DNA of 64,000 nt from Pseudodesulfovibrio nedwellii (GCF_027923765.1 NZ_AP026709.1:1793501-1857500); one strand, 5' to 3'; shown: positions 7,769 through 15,493, counted from the stretch's first letter. Notes: generated by a model from the letters alone, not told the origin. Numbers and translations: made by a program.

Positions 7769-8527
7769 TTATTTCTTCCCAGTCATGCTGCGACTGGTAA
7801 AACCAAGACGAGCCGACACATCATTCACTGTCCCCATCTCGGATAGCACGCCAGACGAAACCTCACCGATGACGTTATCCGAAATACCGCGCTGCCTAGC
7901 TATAAGAACGACTCGCACAAGATACCGCCACTGCGGAGTCAAACCGCCAGAGGCAAAACCGGCTTTAAGCATGGAACGAGTCTGTTCTGGATCAAAGTCA
8001 ATCTGACCAAGCAAAGAAATCATCTCTGCTCCGGTCAAAAAAATTTCTGGAGGTTGTCCATAGAATTTAGCCAGATACGCTTCGAAGTCATGTTCAGAAA
8101 CACCTCTGGAAAGCCCCTCCCCCACAATAATCAGAACATCAGAAGCAACAGGTTCCAAATGTCGATTCAAGAGGCGACGAGCATTCTCATACGCGTTTAA
8201 TTTCACCTGCAAAGCTAGACCGATACGTAAAGGCGCAACTTGCTTCGCCAAGCCTTCAGCCAATTTATCCTGTAATGGCGCAATTGGCAGTTTTTTTTCA
8301 CATGCCGCAAACAATGGGGTAACAAGAGCTGTCCCTTCATCATCGGAAAAAGTCCCGGCTTTCACCAGTTCTCCGACCTCATTGAGGACTTCTGACGAAA
8401 CTCCACACTCCACGGCGCGCTCTTTCATGCCAGCAAATGAATCGCTTTCGGCTCGGCTTGGTTGCACACCGAAAACAACCAATACGAAAAGCACACTCGC
8501 TAAAATTACTTTACAAAGCTTGTTCAT
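7769..8527 (-). CDS. Exported protein of unknown function, ECF operon
   Basis: 252 residues starting at the ATG at 8527, chosen because a signal peptide (hydrophobic core VILASVLFVLVVFG, cleavage near SRA-ES) begins there; the upstream extension to 8578 lies inside the previous gene. The mature part is helical, with pairs of hydrophobic helices and a conserved-looking C-terminal segment (WRYLVRVVLIARQRGISDNVIGEV). I recognise no family. It overlaps the gene before it by 17 bp, so it is translated from the same operon message. It is likely a periplasmic component of the ECF-controlled set. Confidence 0.7.
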   Translation of the reverse strand: MNKLCKVILASVLFVLVVFGVQPSRAESDSFAGMKERAVECGVSSEVLNEVGELVKAGTFSDDEGTALVTPLFAACEKKLPIAPLQDKLAEGLAKQVAPLRIGLALQVKLNAYENARRLLNRHLEPVASDVLIIVGEGLSRGVSEHDFEAYLAKFYGQPPEIFLTGAEMISLLGQIDFDPEQTRSMLKAGFASGGLTPQWRYLVRVVLIARQRGISDNVIGEVSSGVLSEMGTVNDVSARLGFTSRSMTGKK

Positions 8528-9083
8528 TATTCTGCACCACAAACATAATGGAATTTCTGTTTCCAAAGCCATCATCACGCGTCAACGGCGCCAACGGATC
8601 TGGCACAAGATTCTTTCCATTCACCAAAAAAAGATATTCATGATCGCCAGGCGGCAACTCCGCCTCCAGCACCCATGCTCCAGCTTCAACGCTATACCAC
8701 ATAACAGAACGGTCTGATTTCCATCCATTGAAGGACCCTACTACCGAAACATTCTGAGCGGACATTCCCCCGTCATACATGACAAATTTAACTGTCGACA
8801 GTTGAAGACCGTCCGTACCCGGTGCCGGATTCATCTGAATAAAAGAAAAGGCCAACAGTGCAACGGCCAATGTGACCACAGGAATCACCTGAAACGGACG
8901 AATCGTCATGACCTGCGGTCGGACCAGCCATAAATATATTCGAGTCCAAACAGAAGGGGTCTTCGGGGAAAGCCCTTCCATGACACGCTCTGAAAATCCT
9001 TCAGGCACAGCCGTTTCCGGTGCACGCCGAATACTTTCAATGATAGCATCTTCCATCAGTATTTTCTTTTGTTCATCAGTCAT
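8511..9083 (-). CDS. Membrane protein with anti-sigma-like N-terminus and CBM48/AMPK-type glycogen-binding domain
   Basis: 190 residues from the ATG at 9083, which overlaps the sigma-factor stop by 8 bp. Residues 1-60 are a cytoplasmic, charged region as in anti-sigma factors; residues about 65-86 form one membrane helix (VIPVVTLAVALLAFSFI). Residues about 98-185 match an early-set/CBM48 domain: VSVVGSFNGWK, then W-x-L-E-A-E-L-P-P-G-x-H-E-Y-L-F and a late VPDPLAP. The layout places the sugar-binding-type domain in the periplasm. Direct pairing with an ECF sigma gene suggests it holds or senses for that sigma factor; this is inference. Confidence 0.75.
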   Translation of the reverse strand: MTDEQKKILMEDAIIESIRRAPETAVPEGFSERVMEGLSPKTPSVWTRIYLWLVRPQVMTIRPFQVIPVVTLAVALLAFSFIQMNPAPGTDGLQLSTVKFVMYDGGMSAQNVSVVGSFNGWKSDRSVMWYSVEAGAWVLEAELPPGDHEYLFLVNGKNLVPDPLAPLTRDDGFGNRNSIMFVVQNNEQAL

Positions 9084-9633
9084 TTGAACCCTCGTTGAAT
9101 TGGTGTCGGACCATGTCCAACCCTCTGCTGAGACGCATTTTCGCCCCACTGACCGAAATCTCCAACGTTTCTGCTATTTCACGTACGGAAAAATCATATT
9201 TATATCTGAGAATCAAAGCTTCACGATATTTCACATCGAGCTTCTGCACGAGAATGAAGGCTTTGGCCCCATCCAATCGGGCGTGTATAGCCTGTTGTTC
9301 GTCAATCAAATCTTCATTTCTGACCATAACGGCGGCATCATCGACAAAGACATGCATGTCACGACCTCTTTTCCGAAGCCAATCCCGAGCCACGTTCAAA
9401 GAAACTGAATACAACCAAGGGAAAAAACGTTTCCTCACATTAAAGGTTCCGAGTTTTTCATAGGCACGAGTGAAGGCTTCCTGGGCAAGATCAGCTGCCA
9501 TATCGGTATCGCCCAACATGCGCAGCATGAGATTATACACAGGCCCTTGGTACTCTCGCACCAGAAGTCCAAATGCCTGGGTATCCCCCAAAAGCACTTC
9601 ACGTACTATTTCCGCTTCGCGTATATCTTTCAT
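9076..9633 (-). CDS. ECF (RpoE-type) RNA polymerase sigma factor
   Basis: 185 residues. Sigma region 2 spans about 10-95 (core-binding and -10 reading: YNLMLRMLGDTDMAADLAQEAFTRAYEKL, then FFPWLYSVSLNVARDWLRKRG). Region 4 spans about 125-178 (EALILRYKYDFSVREIAETL and SGAKMRLSRGL, the helix-turn-helix reading -35). It is the first gene of a five-gene operon running down to 5770. ECF factors usually regulate their own operon and are held by an adjacent membrane anti-sigma protein, which fits the CBM48-type gene next door. Confidence 0.92.
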   Translation of the reverse strand: MKDIREAEIVREVLLGDTQAFGLLVREYQGPVYNLMLRMLGDTDMAADLAQEAFTRAYEKLGTFNVRKRFFPWLYSVSLNVARDWLRKRGRDMHVFVDDAAVMVRNEDLIDEQQAIHARLDGAKAFILVQKLDVKYREALILRYKYDFSVREIAETLEISVSGAKMRLSRGLDMVRHQFNEGSND

Positions 9634-9773
9634 TCAAATCCTGATGGACCAAACATGAACTTCAACTCATCTGCACTTAATTATACGCCGCCCAAACCTC
9701 ATTGGTCACAAAACTTGCCCGTCTCTCCGTCCTAAGCTAAATACATACACTCACCATGAAGGAGAACACAATT

Positions 9774-10295
9774 ATGAACATACATGAGAATCCGATCCTT
9801 GATGCCATATTTTCTCGCCGGTCCATCCGTAAATACACGGAAGAGCCTGTTTCACGGCAAGACATCACGACTATCCTCGAAGCCGGTCAGTGGGCTCCCA
9901 GCGGACTGAATAATCAGCCTTGGCGTTTCTTGATCATCACCCGCGATGATCCACGTCATTCCAAACTGGCCAAATGCACCAAATACGCGCATATAGTCCG
10001 CGCTTCTGCAGCATGTATCTGCGTCGTGCTTGAAAAAGAAGCCATGTATAGTGAAATGAAAGATCATCAAGCGGTCGGAGCGTGCATTCAGAACATGATG
10101 TTGGCCGCTCATGCGCTCGGTATAGGCTCGGTCTGGCTCGGTCAAATCGTGAACGATCAGGCAACCTCTCTCGGTGCTCTTGAAATCAATCCCGAAACAT
10201 ACGAACTTCAGGCGGTCATCGCCCTCGGGCATCCCGATCAAAAGGGAAGCTCTAAGCGCAAAGACTTGTCTGAACTCATGCTGGAGGCATTTTAA
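9774..10295 (+). CDS. Nitroreductase family FMN-dependent oxidoreductase
   Basis: 173 residues from the ATG at 9774, preceded by AAGGAG; the upstream ATG at 9756 has no such site. It shows the family's FMN-phosphate motif SRRSIRKYTEEPV (about 13-25), the APSGLNNQPWRFLI segment (about 43-56) and the late GIGSVWLGQ. These enzymes reduce nitro or other electron-poor substrates with NAD(P)H in the cytoplasm. It is the first gene of a five-gene redox operon; its stop overlaps the next start (TAATG). The physiological substrate is unknown. Confidence 0.88.
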   Translation: MNIHENPILDAIFSRRSIRKYTEEPVSRQDITTILEAGQWAPSGLNNQPWRFLIITRDDPRHSKLAKCTKYAHIVRASAACICVVLEKEAMYSEMKDHQAVGACIQNMMLAAHALGIGSVWLGQIVNDQATSLGALEINPETYELQAVIALGHPDQKGSSKRKDLSELMLEAF

Positions 10296-10915
10296 TGACC
10301 ATAAAGACATTCAATCTTGGCCCACTTCAGACCAATTGCTACGTCCTGTCAGGCGAAAAAGAAGCTGTGGTCATCGATCCAGGCGGCAACCCCGCCGAGG
10401 TCGTGGAATATCTCAAGGCCAACAACCTCACCGTGACCCACATCCTAAACACCCATCTGCATTTTGACCACACCGCAGGCAACAGGGAACTTTCAGAAAT
10501 TACGGGCGCCCCGATACTGTGCAGTGAAAAAGATGCCGACCTATTGGACACCTGGCTTGGGCGAGGCGGAGAAAACGGATTGCCACTTCTGGACTCTTAC
10601 GAGTGGCAAAACATCGAGCCGGGAAAAACTCAATTTGCCGGCTTCGACTGCACCATCTTCCACACACCAGGTCACTCCACAGGCAGCCTGACCTTCTATT
10701 TCCCCGAAGCAGGAGCCGCCTTTGTAGGCGATTTGATTTTCTACCGCTCCATCGGACGCACTGACTTCCCCGGCGGAGATCTGGATGTGCTCAAACGGTC
10801 CGTGACCGAGCATATATTCACCCTGCCGCCTGCCACGAAATTGCTGTCCGGCCACGGCCCGGAAACCACTGTTTCCGACGAACAAAGCCATAACTCGTTC
10901 TTTTCGGAGTTTTAA
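10295..10915 (+). CDS. Metallo-beta-lactamase-fold hydrolase (glyoxalase II-like)
   Basis: 206 residues with a full set of metal ligands: the THLHFDHTAG motif (HxHxDH, about 49-58), the HTPGHSTGSL His (about 127-136), the GDLIFYRSIGRTDFPGGD Asp (about 146-163) and the terminal SGHGPETT His (about 186-193). This is the standard two-metal arrangement of glyoxalase II-like thiolester hydrolases and related persulfide enzymes. It overlaps the nitroreductase by one base and is followed without a gap by the selenoprotein (TAAATG), so the genes are translationally coupled. A role in thiol or persulfide chemistry would fit the neighbours, but this is inferred. Confidence 0.88.
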   Translation: MTIKTFNLGPLQTNCYVLSGEKEAVVIDPGGNPAEVVEYLKANNLTVTHILNTHLHFDHTAGNRELSEITGAPILCSEKDADLLDTWLGRGGENGLPLLDSYEWQNIEPGKTQFAGFDCTIFHTPGHSTGSLTFYFPEAGAAFVGDLIFYRSIGRTDFPGGDLDVLKRSVTEHIFTLPPATKLLSGHGPETTVSDEQSHNSFFSEF

Positions 10916-11161
10916 ATGAGTGAACCAATTCTCATAGATATCCGCGACAAATGTTGAGGCGTGGGCATGGAGATAGGTTGGTATCTCCGTTTCGCCAAGG
11001 CCGATGCCATCGAAGCCAAGGTTTCCCTCAAGGGAGCGGCTCAAGTGCGTCATGACGAAAACATCTTTCCGGACTGGAGCTTTGCATTTGAGGAGCATGA
11101 AGACCATGTGGTCGCACGATTAACCCGCAAAAACCCCCTTTTCAACAAAGAGGACACATGA
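10916..11161 (+). CDS. Small selenoprotein with vicinal Cys-Sec motif (in-frame UGA = Sec14)
   Basis: An 81-residue frame from the ATG at 10916, set directly after the previous stop and preceded by GGAG, reading to TGA at 11159-11161. Codon 14 (10955-10957) is an in-frame TGA giving ...IRDKC-U-GVGME... A SECIS hairpin follows the TGA, so this is read as selenocysteine. The Cys13-Sec14-Gly resembles the Cys-Sec pair of animal thioredoxin reductase. Order of strand, Cys, helix, strand, helix, strand loosely recalls TusA/SirA sulfur carriers, whose Cys-Pro would be Cys-Sec here; that link is weak. ATGA overlap with the next reductase gene. A GTG at 10961 would otherwise give a shortened 66-residue protein without the active site. 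Confidence 0.85.
10955..10996 (+). promoter_or_regulatory. Bacterial SECIS element
   Basis: Directly after the TGA: lower stem GGCG (10958-10961) with CGCC (10993-10996), an internal loop, then a perfect 7-bp stem GGAGATA (10969-10975) with TATCTCC (10982-10988) closing the six-base loop GGTTGG. Counting the U of UGA as 1, the loop places G23 and U24 exactly where the E. coli fdhF SECIS has its essential G-U. This is the SelB-binding signal expected for Sec insertion. Confidence 0.85.
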
Positions 11162-11763
11162 CCAAAAGCGTGATCTATGCATGCAGCCACCGACGGGGCG
11201 GCAACTCGGACCGGACGGCCACCCTGCTCGCTCAGGGCGTGGCCGAAGCCGGAGGAGAAGCAAACGTTCTCTACATTCGCAACCACTCTGTCATGGCCTG
11301 CCTTGCCTGTGACTATTGTGCAAAAGCAAAATTCAAACAGGGAATGGCGCGCTGTGTCCTCGGACAGCAGGATGACGCATATGAACTATTCGAACCAATG
11401 CTCACGGCCCGGACCGTATTCTTCACCTCACCTATCTATTTTTACCATCTCCCGTCCCTGTTCAAAACGTGGATCGATCGAAGTCAACAATTCTGGGCAG
11501 CCAAACAACTTGGAGAACCATGGGTTGCAGACCTTCCAAAACGTACGGCTCATGTGGTGCTTCATGCTGGTCGCCCTGCCGGTGACAAACTTTTTGAAGG
11601 AGCACAAGTCACTCTCAAATACTTCTTAAACAACTTCAATTTCACATTGGCTGAACCGCTGATATTCAGAGGTATCGACGAGCAAAATGATATGGAGGCG
11701 CACCCGGATTTCGAACAGCAGATTATCGAACTCGGTCGCACGGCGTGGGCTTCTGCCCAATGA
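11158..11763 (+). CDS. Flavodoxin-fold NAD(P)H-dependent FMN reductase
   Basis: 201 residues starting at ATGA, overlapping the selenoprotein stop. The N-terminal strand-loop YACSHRRGGNSDRT (about 7-20) is the FMN-phosphate loop of the NADPH-dependent FMN reductase/WrbA-like group. A Cys cluster follows (MACLACDYCAKAKFKQGMARC, Cys at about 43, 46, 49 and 61), as in iron-sulfur flavoproteins, and then SPIYFYHLPSLFKTWIDR (about 91-108). The cluster could bind metal or take part in thiol exchange. Its coupling to the Cys-Sec protein suggests the flavoprotein reduces it; this is inference. Overlaps the next gene by 4 bp. Confidence 0.85.
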   Translation: MTKSVIYACSHRRGGNSDRTATLLAQGVAEAGGEANVLYIRNHSVMACLACDYCAKAKFKQGMARCVLGQQDDAYELFEPMLTARTVFFTSPIYFYHLPSLFKTWIDRSQQFWAAKQLGEPWVADLPKRTAHVVLHAGRPAGDKLFEGAQVTLKYFLNNFNFTLAEPLIFRGIDEQNDMEAHPDFEQQIIELGRTAWASAQ

Positions 11764-12515
11764 TACCTATGCCCGAATGGTTTCGCTGGTTCGCTCGCAA
11801 AACCCAATTGACAAGCAAACGCTGCCCGGTCTGCGGAGTGGTCATGCACGGTACAGATCTGATGTGTACATCTTGTAAAGAAGCAATTCCGATTCGTGTT
11901 GGCGGCTACTGCCCCACATGCGGTGCCATGTCCGGGCGTCCAGATGCACCGCCAAGCCAATGCCCTGAATGTCGACGCAACCCACCGCCATGGGACACCC
12001 TGTACTTTCATGGCCGATATGCCGACTTGCTGCGAGAGCTCATTATTTCGTATAAATTTTCTAACAACTTCGGAAGAAGCCATGTCCTCTCTGCGCTCGC
12101 TTGCACCACATTCAGAGCCAGAAAAATACGAATGCCAGACATCATTATTCCAGTGCCTCTACACAGCCGCAGACTGCTCTGGCGCGGCTTCAATCAAAGC
12201 TTGGAATTAGCAAAAGCATTGGGCAAAACATTTGAAAGACCAATTTTAAAGGAGGGGCTTGTTCGCACTCGCAACACTCCACCCCAGACGCAATTCGGAC
12301 ACAAAGAACGACAAAAAAATATCAAGAATGCATTCGCAGCAGATAAAAAAGGTATCGCAGGACAAACCGTACTGCTCGTCGATGATGTGTATACTACAGG
12401 CGCAACTTTGCGTGAATGTGCCCAAACAGTGAAGCGAGCCGGAGCCTTAGGCGTTGACATATTGGTTCTGGCCCGCACACAGCAGGGACCATGCAGACGC
12501 AGCTATATTGTATGA
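11760..12515 (+). CDS. ComF-family phosphoribosyltransferase-like protein
   Basis: 251 residues from the ATG at 11760 (ATGA overlap with the reductase stop). Two zinc-ribbon-like Cys pairs lie in the N-terminal part (CPVCG and CTSC, then CPTCG and CPEC, about residues 22-70). The C-terminal part holds the PRPP-binding loop VLLVDDVYTTGAT (about 205-217) of type I phosphoribosyltransferases. ComF homologues act in DNA uptake and recombination in other bacteria. Here it ends the redox operon. No terminator is evident before the ribosomal protein genes. Confidence 0.85.
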   Translation: MIPMPEWFRWFARKTQLTSKRCPVCGVVMHGTDLMCTSCKEAIPIRVGGYCPTCGAMSGRPDAPPSQCPECRRNPPPWDTLYFHGRYADLLRELIISYKFSNNFGRSHVLSALACTTFRARKIRMPDIIIPVPLHSRRLLWRGFNQSLELAKALGKTFERPILKEGLVRTRNTPPQTQFGHKERQKNIKNAFAADKKGIAGQTVLLVDDVYTTGATLRECAQTVKRAGALGVDILVLARTQQGPCRRSYIV

Positions 12516-12570
12516 ATTGGCCCAATCGATAAAAATCGACAAAAAAAACGCAAAAAAAACACATGAGGGC

Positions 12571-12628
12571 TTGACTTCCACCAAGGGTTGCGGATAGGTT
12601 GCCTCCTCTTACGAACTGGAGGTTTTTA
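12571..12628 (+). promoter_or_regulatory. Candidate rplU promoter and leader hairpin
   Basis: TTGACT at 12571-12576 with a weak -10-like TAGGTT at 12595-12600 could form a promoter. Just before rplU, CCTCC and GGAGG (the ribosome-binding site) are complementary across an 11-base loop, so the site could be masked in a hairpin. This would suit feedback control of ribosomal protein synthesis. Both calls are tentative. Confidence 0.4.
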
Positions 12629-12630
12629 TT

Positions 12631-12942
12631 ATGTTTGCTATCATCGAGACCGGCGGAAAACAGTACCGCGTTGAAGAAGGTCTTGAATTTAATGTAGATT
12701 TACTCAAGGCTGATGCCGGCAATAGCCTGAGCATCGATTCCGTTCTCCTGTTTGACAAGGACGGCGACACAAAGATTGGCGAACCCTACGTGAAGGGCGC
12801 GAAAGTCGAGTGCGAAGTCTTGGGCCATATCCGCGGTGAAAAAATCGTAGTCTTTCATAAGCTGTCCAAAAAGGACGCTCGCAAGACTCAGGGACACCGT
12901 CAGGATTACACTCAACTGAAAGTCAAATCCATCAACGCCTAG
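12631..12942 (+). CDS. rplU: 50S ribosomal protein L21
   Basis: 103 residues, the normal L21 length. It begins MFAIIETGGKQYRV and ends with the KKDARKTQGHRQDYTQLKV signature of bacterial L21. The ribosome-binding site GGAGG lies 8 bases upstream. It is followed 20 bp later by rpmA, then obg: the common rplU-rpmA-obg arrangement. Confidence 0.98.
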   Translation: MFAIIETGGKQYRVEEGLEFNVDLLKADAGNSLSIDSVLLFDKDGDTKIGEPYVKGAKVECEVLGHIRGEKIVVFHKLSKKDARKTQGHRQDYTQLKVKSINA

Positions 12943-12962
12943 CGGCTTGAGGGGAGGATACA

Positions 12963-13232
12963 ATGGCTCATAAAAAAGCTGGTGGTAGTTCCAGAAACGG
13001 TCGCGACAGCGCCGGACAAAGACGTGGCGTAAAGCGTTTCGGTGGTCAGGAAGTTCTGGCTGGCAACATTCTTGTTCGTCAGCTCGGCACCAAATTTCAC
13101 CCTGGCGAAGGCGTTGGCATGGGCAGGGATTACACCCTGTTCGCTCTGGTCGACGGTCTCGTCAAGTTTGAGAAGTACACACGCAAAAAGGTCGTCAAGA
13201 CCCGCGTGCACGTACTGCCCGCCGAGGCCTAG
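12963..13232 (+). CDS. rpmA: 50S ribosomal protein L27
   Basis: 89 residues beginning [20 protein letters not shown], with [10 protein letters not shown] next, the family signature near the peptidyl-transferase centre. No N-terminal prepeptide like that processed in Firmicutes is present. GGGAGGA precedes the start. Followed about 100 bp later by obg. Confidence 0.98.
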   Translation: MAHKKAGGSSRNGRDSAGQRRGVKRFGGQEVLAGNILVRQLGTKFHPGEGVGMGRDYTLFALVDGLVKFEKYTRKKVVKTRVHVLPAEA

Positions 13233-13335
13233 TTCTCGTTTAAAAAATGCATTTCTCGGGCAGGTGGCGTTGCAGAACGCTTCCTGCCCGTTTTGCTGTT
13301 TTCCCGCCGTCCATATGCGGCAGAGGTAATGTCTC

Positions 13336-14361
13336 ATGCGATTTGTAGATGAAGCGACCATCAAGGTCACGTCCGGCAATGGCGGCAACGGTTGTGCCAG
13401 TTTACGGCGCGAAGCCAACATGCCCAAGGGCGGCCCTGACGGCGGAGACGGCGGCAAGGGCGGAGATCTTATTTTCCGTGGGTCTTCCCGCCTCATGACT
13501 CTGTACGATTTCCGTTTGAAACGCATGTATGGCGCAAAAAACGGTCAACAGGGCATGGGTCGAGACCGCTATGGTCGCGCTGCCGAGGACCTGATCGTTG
13601 ATCTGCCTGTGGGCACTCTCATCTACGAACTCATTGAAAACGAGGACGGAACGATTGAAGAAAAGCTCATAGCCGATCTAGTAGAGGATCAAACTGAAGT
13701 GATCATCTGCAAAGGCGGTAAAGGGGGGCGGGGCAACCTGCATTTCAAAACGTCCACGAACCGCACACCTCGTTATGCCGAACCCGGCTTTTCAGGTGAG
13801 GAAAAGAAGATCCGCCTGGAACTGAAAATCCTGGCCGACGTCGGTTTGCTTGGTCTTCCCAGCGCAGGCAAGTCCACATTCATTTCCAAAATTTCCGCTG
13901 CCCGTCCAAAAATCGCGGCATACCCGTTCACCACGCTGGTCCCCAATCTCGGAGTCATCGAAGACGACGACTTCAACCGCATGGTCATCGCCGACATTCC
14001 AGGCCTCATTGAAGGGGCTTCCGAAGGACGAGGTCTTGGCATTACCTTCCTCAAACATGTTGAACGAAACCGCTTCCTCGTGCACATCCTCGCTGCCGAA
14101 GATGTCAACCGGGAAAACCCGATTGACGGTTACGACATGCTCAATCAGGAATTGTGTGAGTACAATGCCGAACTGGGCGACAAACCACAGATCAAAGTCA
14201 TCAACAAAATCGACACGCTCACTGATGAAGAATTGGTCGACATAAAGACCAAGATCGAAGCCACTAGTGAAGAAGTCTTTTTCATCTCTGCACTCACTGG
14301 TGATGGTGTCGACAAACTTCTCGACAGAATGTGGAAACAACTCGCAGAACTCAGCGAATAA
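13336..14361 (+). CDS. obgE: GTPase Obg/CgtA, ribosome assembly factor
   Basis: 341 residues. The Gly-rich Obg fold (1-158; GNGGNGCASLRRE, KGGPDGGDGGKGGD) is followed by the G domain: G1 GLPSAGKST (about 168-176), the switch region TTLVPNLG, G3 DIPGLIEGA (about 212-220), G4 NKID and G5 ISAL. It lacks the extra C-terminal OCT domain of some family members. Obg acts in 50S maturation and stress signalling. A strong terminator follows, so it ends this ribosomal transcript. Confidence 0.96.
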   Translation: MRFVDEATIKVTSGNGGNGCASLRREANMPKGGPDGGDGGKGGDLIFRGSSRLMTLYDFRLKRMYGAKNGQQGMGRDRYGRAAEDLIVDLPVGTLIYELIENEDGTIEEKLIADLVEDQTEVIICKGGKGGRGNLHFKTSTNRTPRYAEPGFSGEEKKIRLELKILADVGLLGLPSAGKSTFISKISAARPKIAAYPFTTLVPNLGVIEDDDFNRMVIADIPGLIEGASEGRGLGITFLKHVERNRFLVHILAAEDVNRENPIDGYDMLNQELCEYNAELGDKPQIKVINKIDTLTDEELVDIKTKIEATSEEVFFISALTGDGVDKLLDRMWKQLAELSE

Positions 14362-14405
14362 TTTTTTCCAGTCCTTTTTTTTACTCCCGTATCCGAGGAG
14401 TCTTC

Positions 14406-14432
14406 AAGTCCGCCTTTGGCGGACTTTTTTTT
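14406..14432 (+). terminator. Rho-independent terminator after obg
   Basis: AAGTCCGCC-TTT-GGCGGACTT followed by a run of Ts; a perfect 9-bp stem. Confidence 0.92.
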
Positions 14433-14578
14433 AGACCGGACACAAAAACACATTTCACAATAAATAATTATTCCGTAGTCACTTCAACATGTGAGCACAT
14501 ATCATTCTCTTGTGTTTTTCTCCCGGCCAGGTAGTATTCAGATTCATACATCCAACAATTGACCCACGGAGGGACCAC

Positions 14579-15427
14579 ATGGGTAAGCTTATCAAAGAAA
14601 AAGGCGAAAAAGGCAGACTGCACATTGACACTCCCCTACTGGGTGAATCTCTGGTTGGCAAAGCTCTGCTCAGAAGCACTGAATCTGAAGAATACTTCCG
14701 TATGCAGCCGGAGGTAAATGTACTCAAGATCGGCGGCCAGTCCATCATGGATCGTGGTGCCAAAGCACTGTTCCCCATTCTTGAAGAATTGGTAAAAGCC
14801 AAAGAAAAACACAAAATTCTGCTCATGTGCGGCGGCGGTACCCGCGCAAGACATGTTTATAATATTGGCATTGACCTGGGAATGCCCACGGGTGTGCTGT
14901 CCAAACTAGGCGACAAGGTCTCTGCCCAGAATGCTGAAATGCTTTCTGTTCTCTTGGCAAAACATGGCGGGGCCATGATCGGTCATGGAGCCCACCTTGA
15001 ACAGTTGCACATGTATTGCCAGCAAGGATACCTGCCCATCACCACTGGTATTCCGCCTTATGGATTCTTTGAACATCCAGCAGAAATCGGCTCAATCCCG
15101 CCCCACCGCACCGACTCGGGAGCCTGCCTGCTCGCCGAGAACATTGGCGCCAAGTCCCTCATCTACCTGAAGGACGAGAAAGGTATGTACGAGAACGATC
15201 CCAAAAAGGGCAATCGTGATACCATGAAGTTCTTCGACAAAATCCACGTGGATGAACTCATTGAAATGGACCTTGAAGATCTTATCGTGGAACGCCCGGT
15301 TCTGACCTTCCTCAAAAATGCCAAAACATTGAAGTCCTTTCAGATCATCGACGTCCTGCGCCATCCCGAGCACCTACACGCCGCATTGGAAGGCGAACAC
15401 GTCGGCACTATTATTTACAAGGATTAA
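14579..15427 (+). CDS. Molybdenum-storage-protein-like amino acid kinase family protein
   Basis: 282 residues from the ATG at 14579, chosen for the GGAGGG just upstream. The amino-acid/UMP kinase fold is clear: VLKIGGQSIMDRGAKAL (about 43-59), MCGGGTRARHVYNIGIDLG (about 83-101), IPPHRTDSGACLLAENIGA (about 176-194) and the C-terminal EHVGTII. These match the MosA/MosB subunits of the Azotobacter molybdenum storage protein better than UMP kinase (PyrH), including the long N-terminal arm. Only one such gene is present, so a homomeric cage is expected. In sulfate reducers Mo/W serves formate dehydrogenases. Flanked by terminators, it is a single-gene unit. Confidence 0.75.
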   Translation: MGKLIKEKGEKGRLHIDTPLLGESLVGKALLRSTESEEYFRMQPEVNVLKIGGQSIMDRGAKALFPILEELVKAKEKHKILLMCGGGTRARHVYNIGIDLGMPTGVLSKLGDKVSAQNAEMLSVLLAKHGGAMIGHGAHLEQLHMYCQQGYLPITTGIPPYGFFEHPAEIGSIPPHRTDSGACLLAENIGAKSLIYLKDEKGMYENDPKKGNRDTMKFFDKIHVDELIEMDLEDLIVERPVLTFLKNAKTLKSFQIIDVLRHPEHLHAALEGEHVGTIIYKD

Positions 15428-15445
15428 AAGCCCCTTTCTCCAACA

Positions 15446-15480
15446 AAAAAAGGCCGAAAGCTTATGCTTCCGGCCTTTTT
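15446..15480. terminator. Bidirectional terminator between convergent genes
   Basis: AGGCCG-AAAGC-TTAT-GCTTC-CGGCCT flanked by A and T runs, so it can serve both the kinase-fold gene and the convergent small gene. Confidence 0.88.
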
Positions 15481-15493
15481 CACGTCAGACGAA

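Noticed and set aside
10961-11161. A separate 66-residue protein starting at the GTG
   Set aside because: No ribosome-binding site precedes the GTG; the upstream ATG with GGAG, the TGA and the SECIS hairpin explain the frame better as a selenoprotein.
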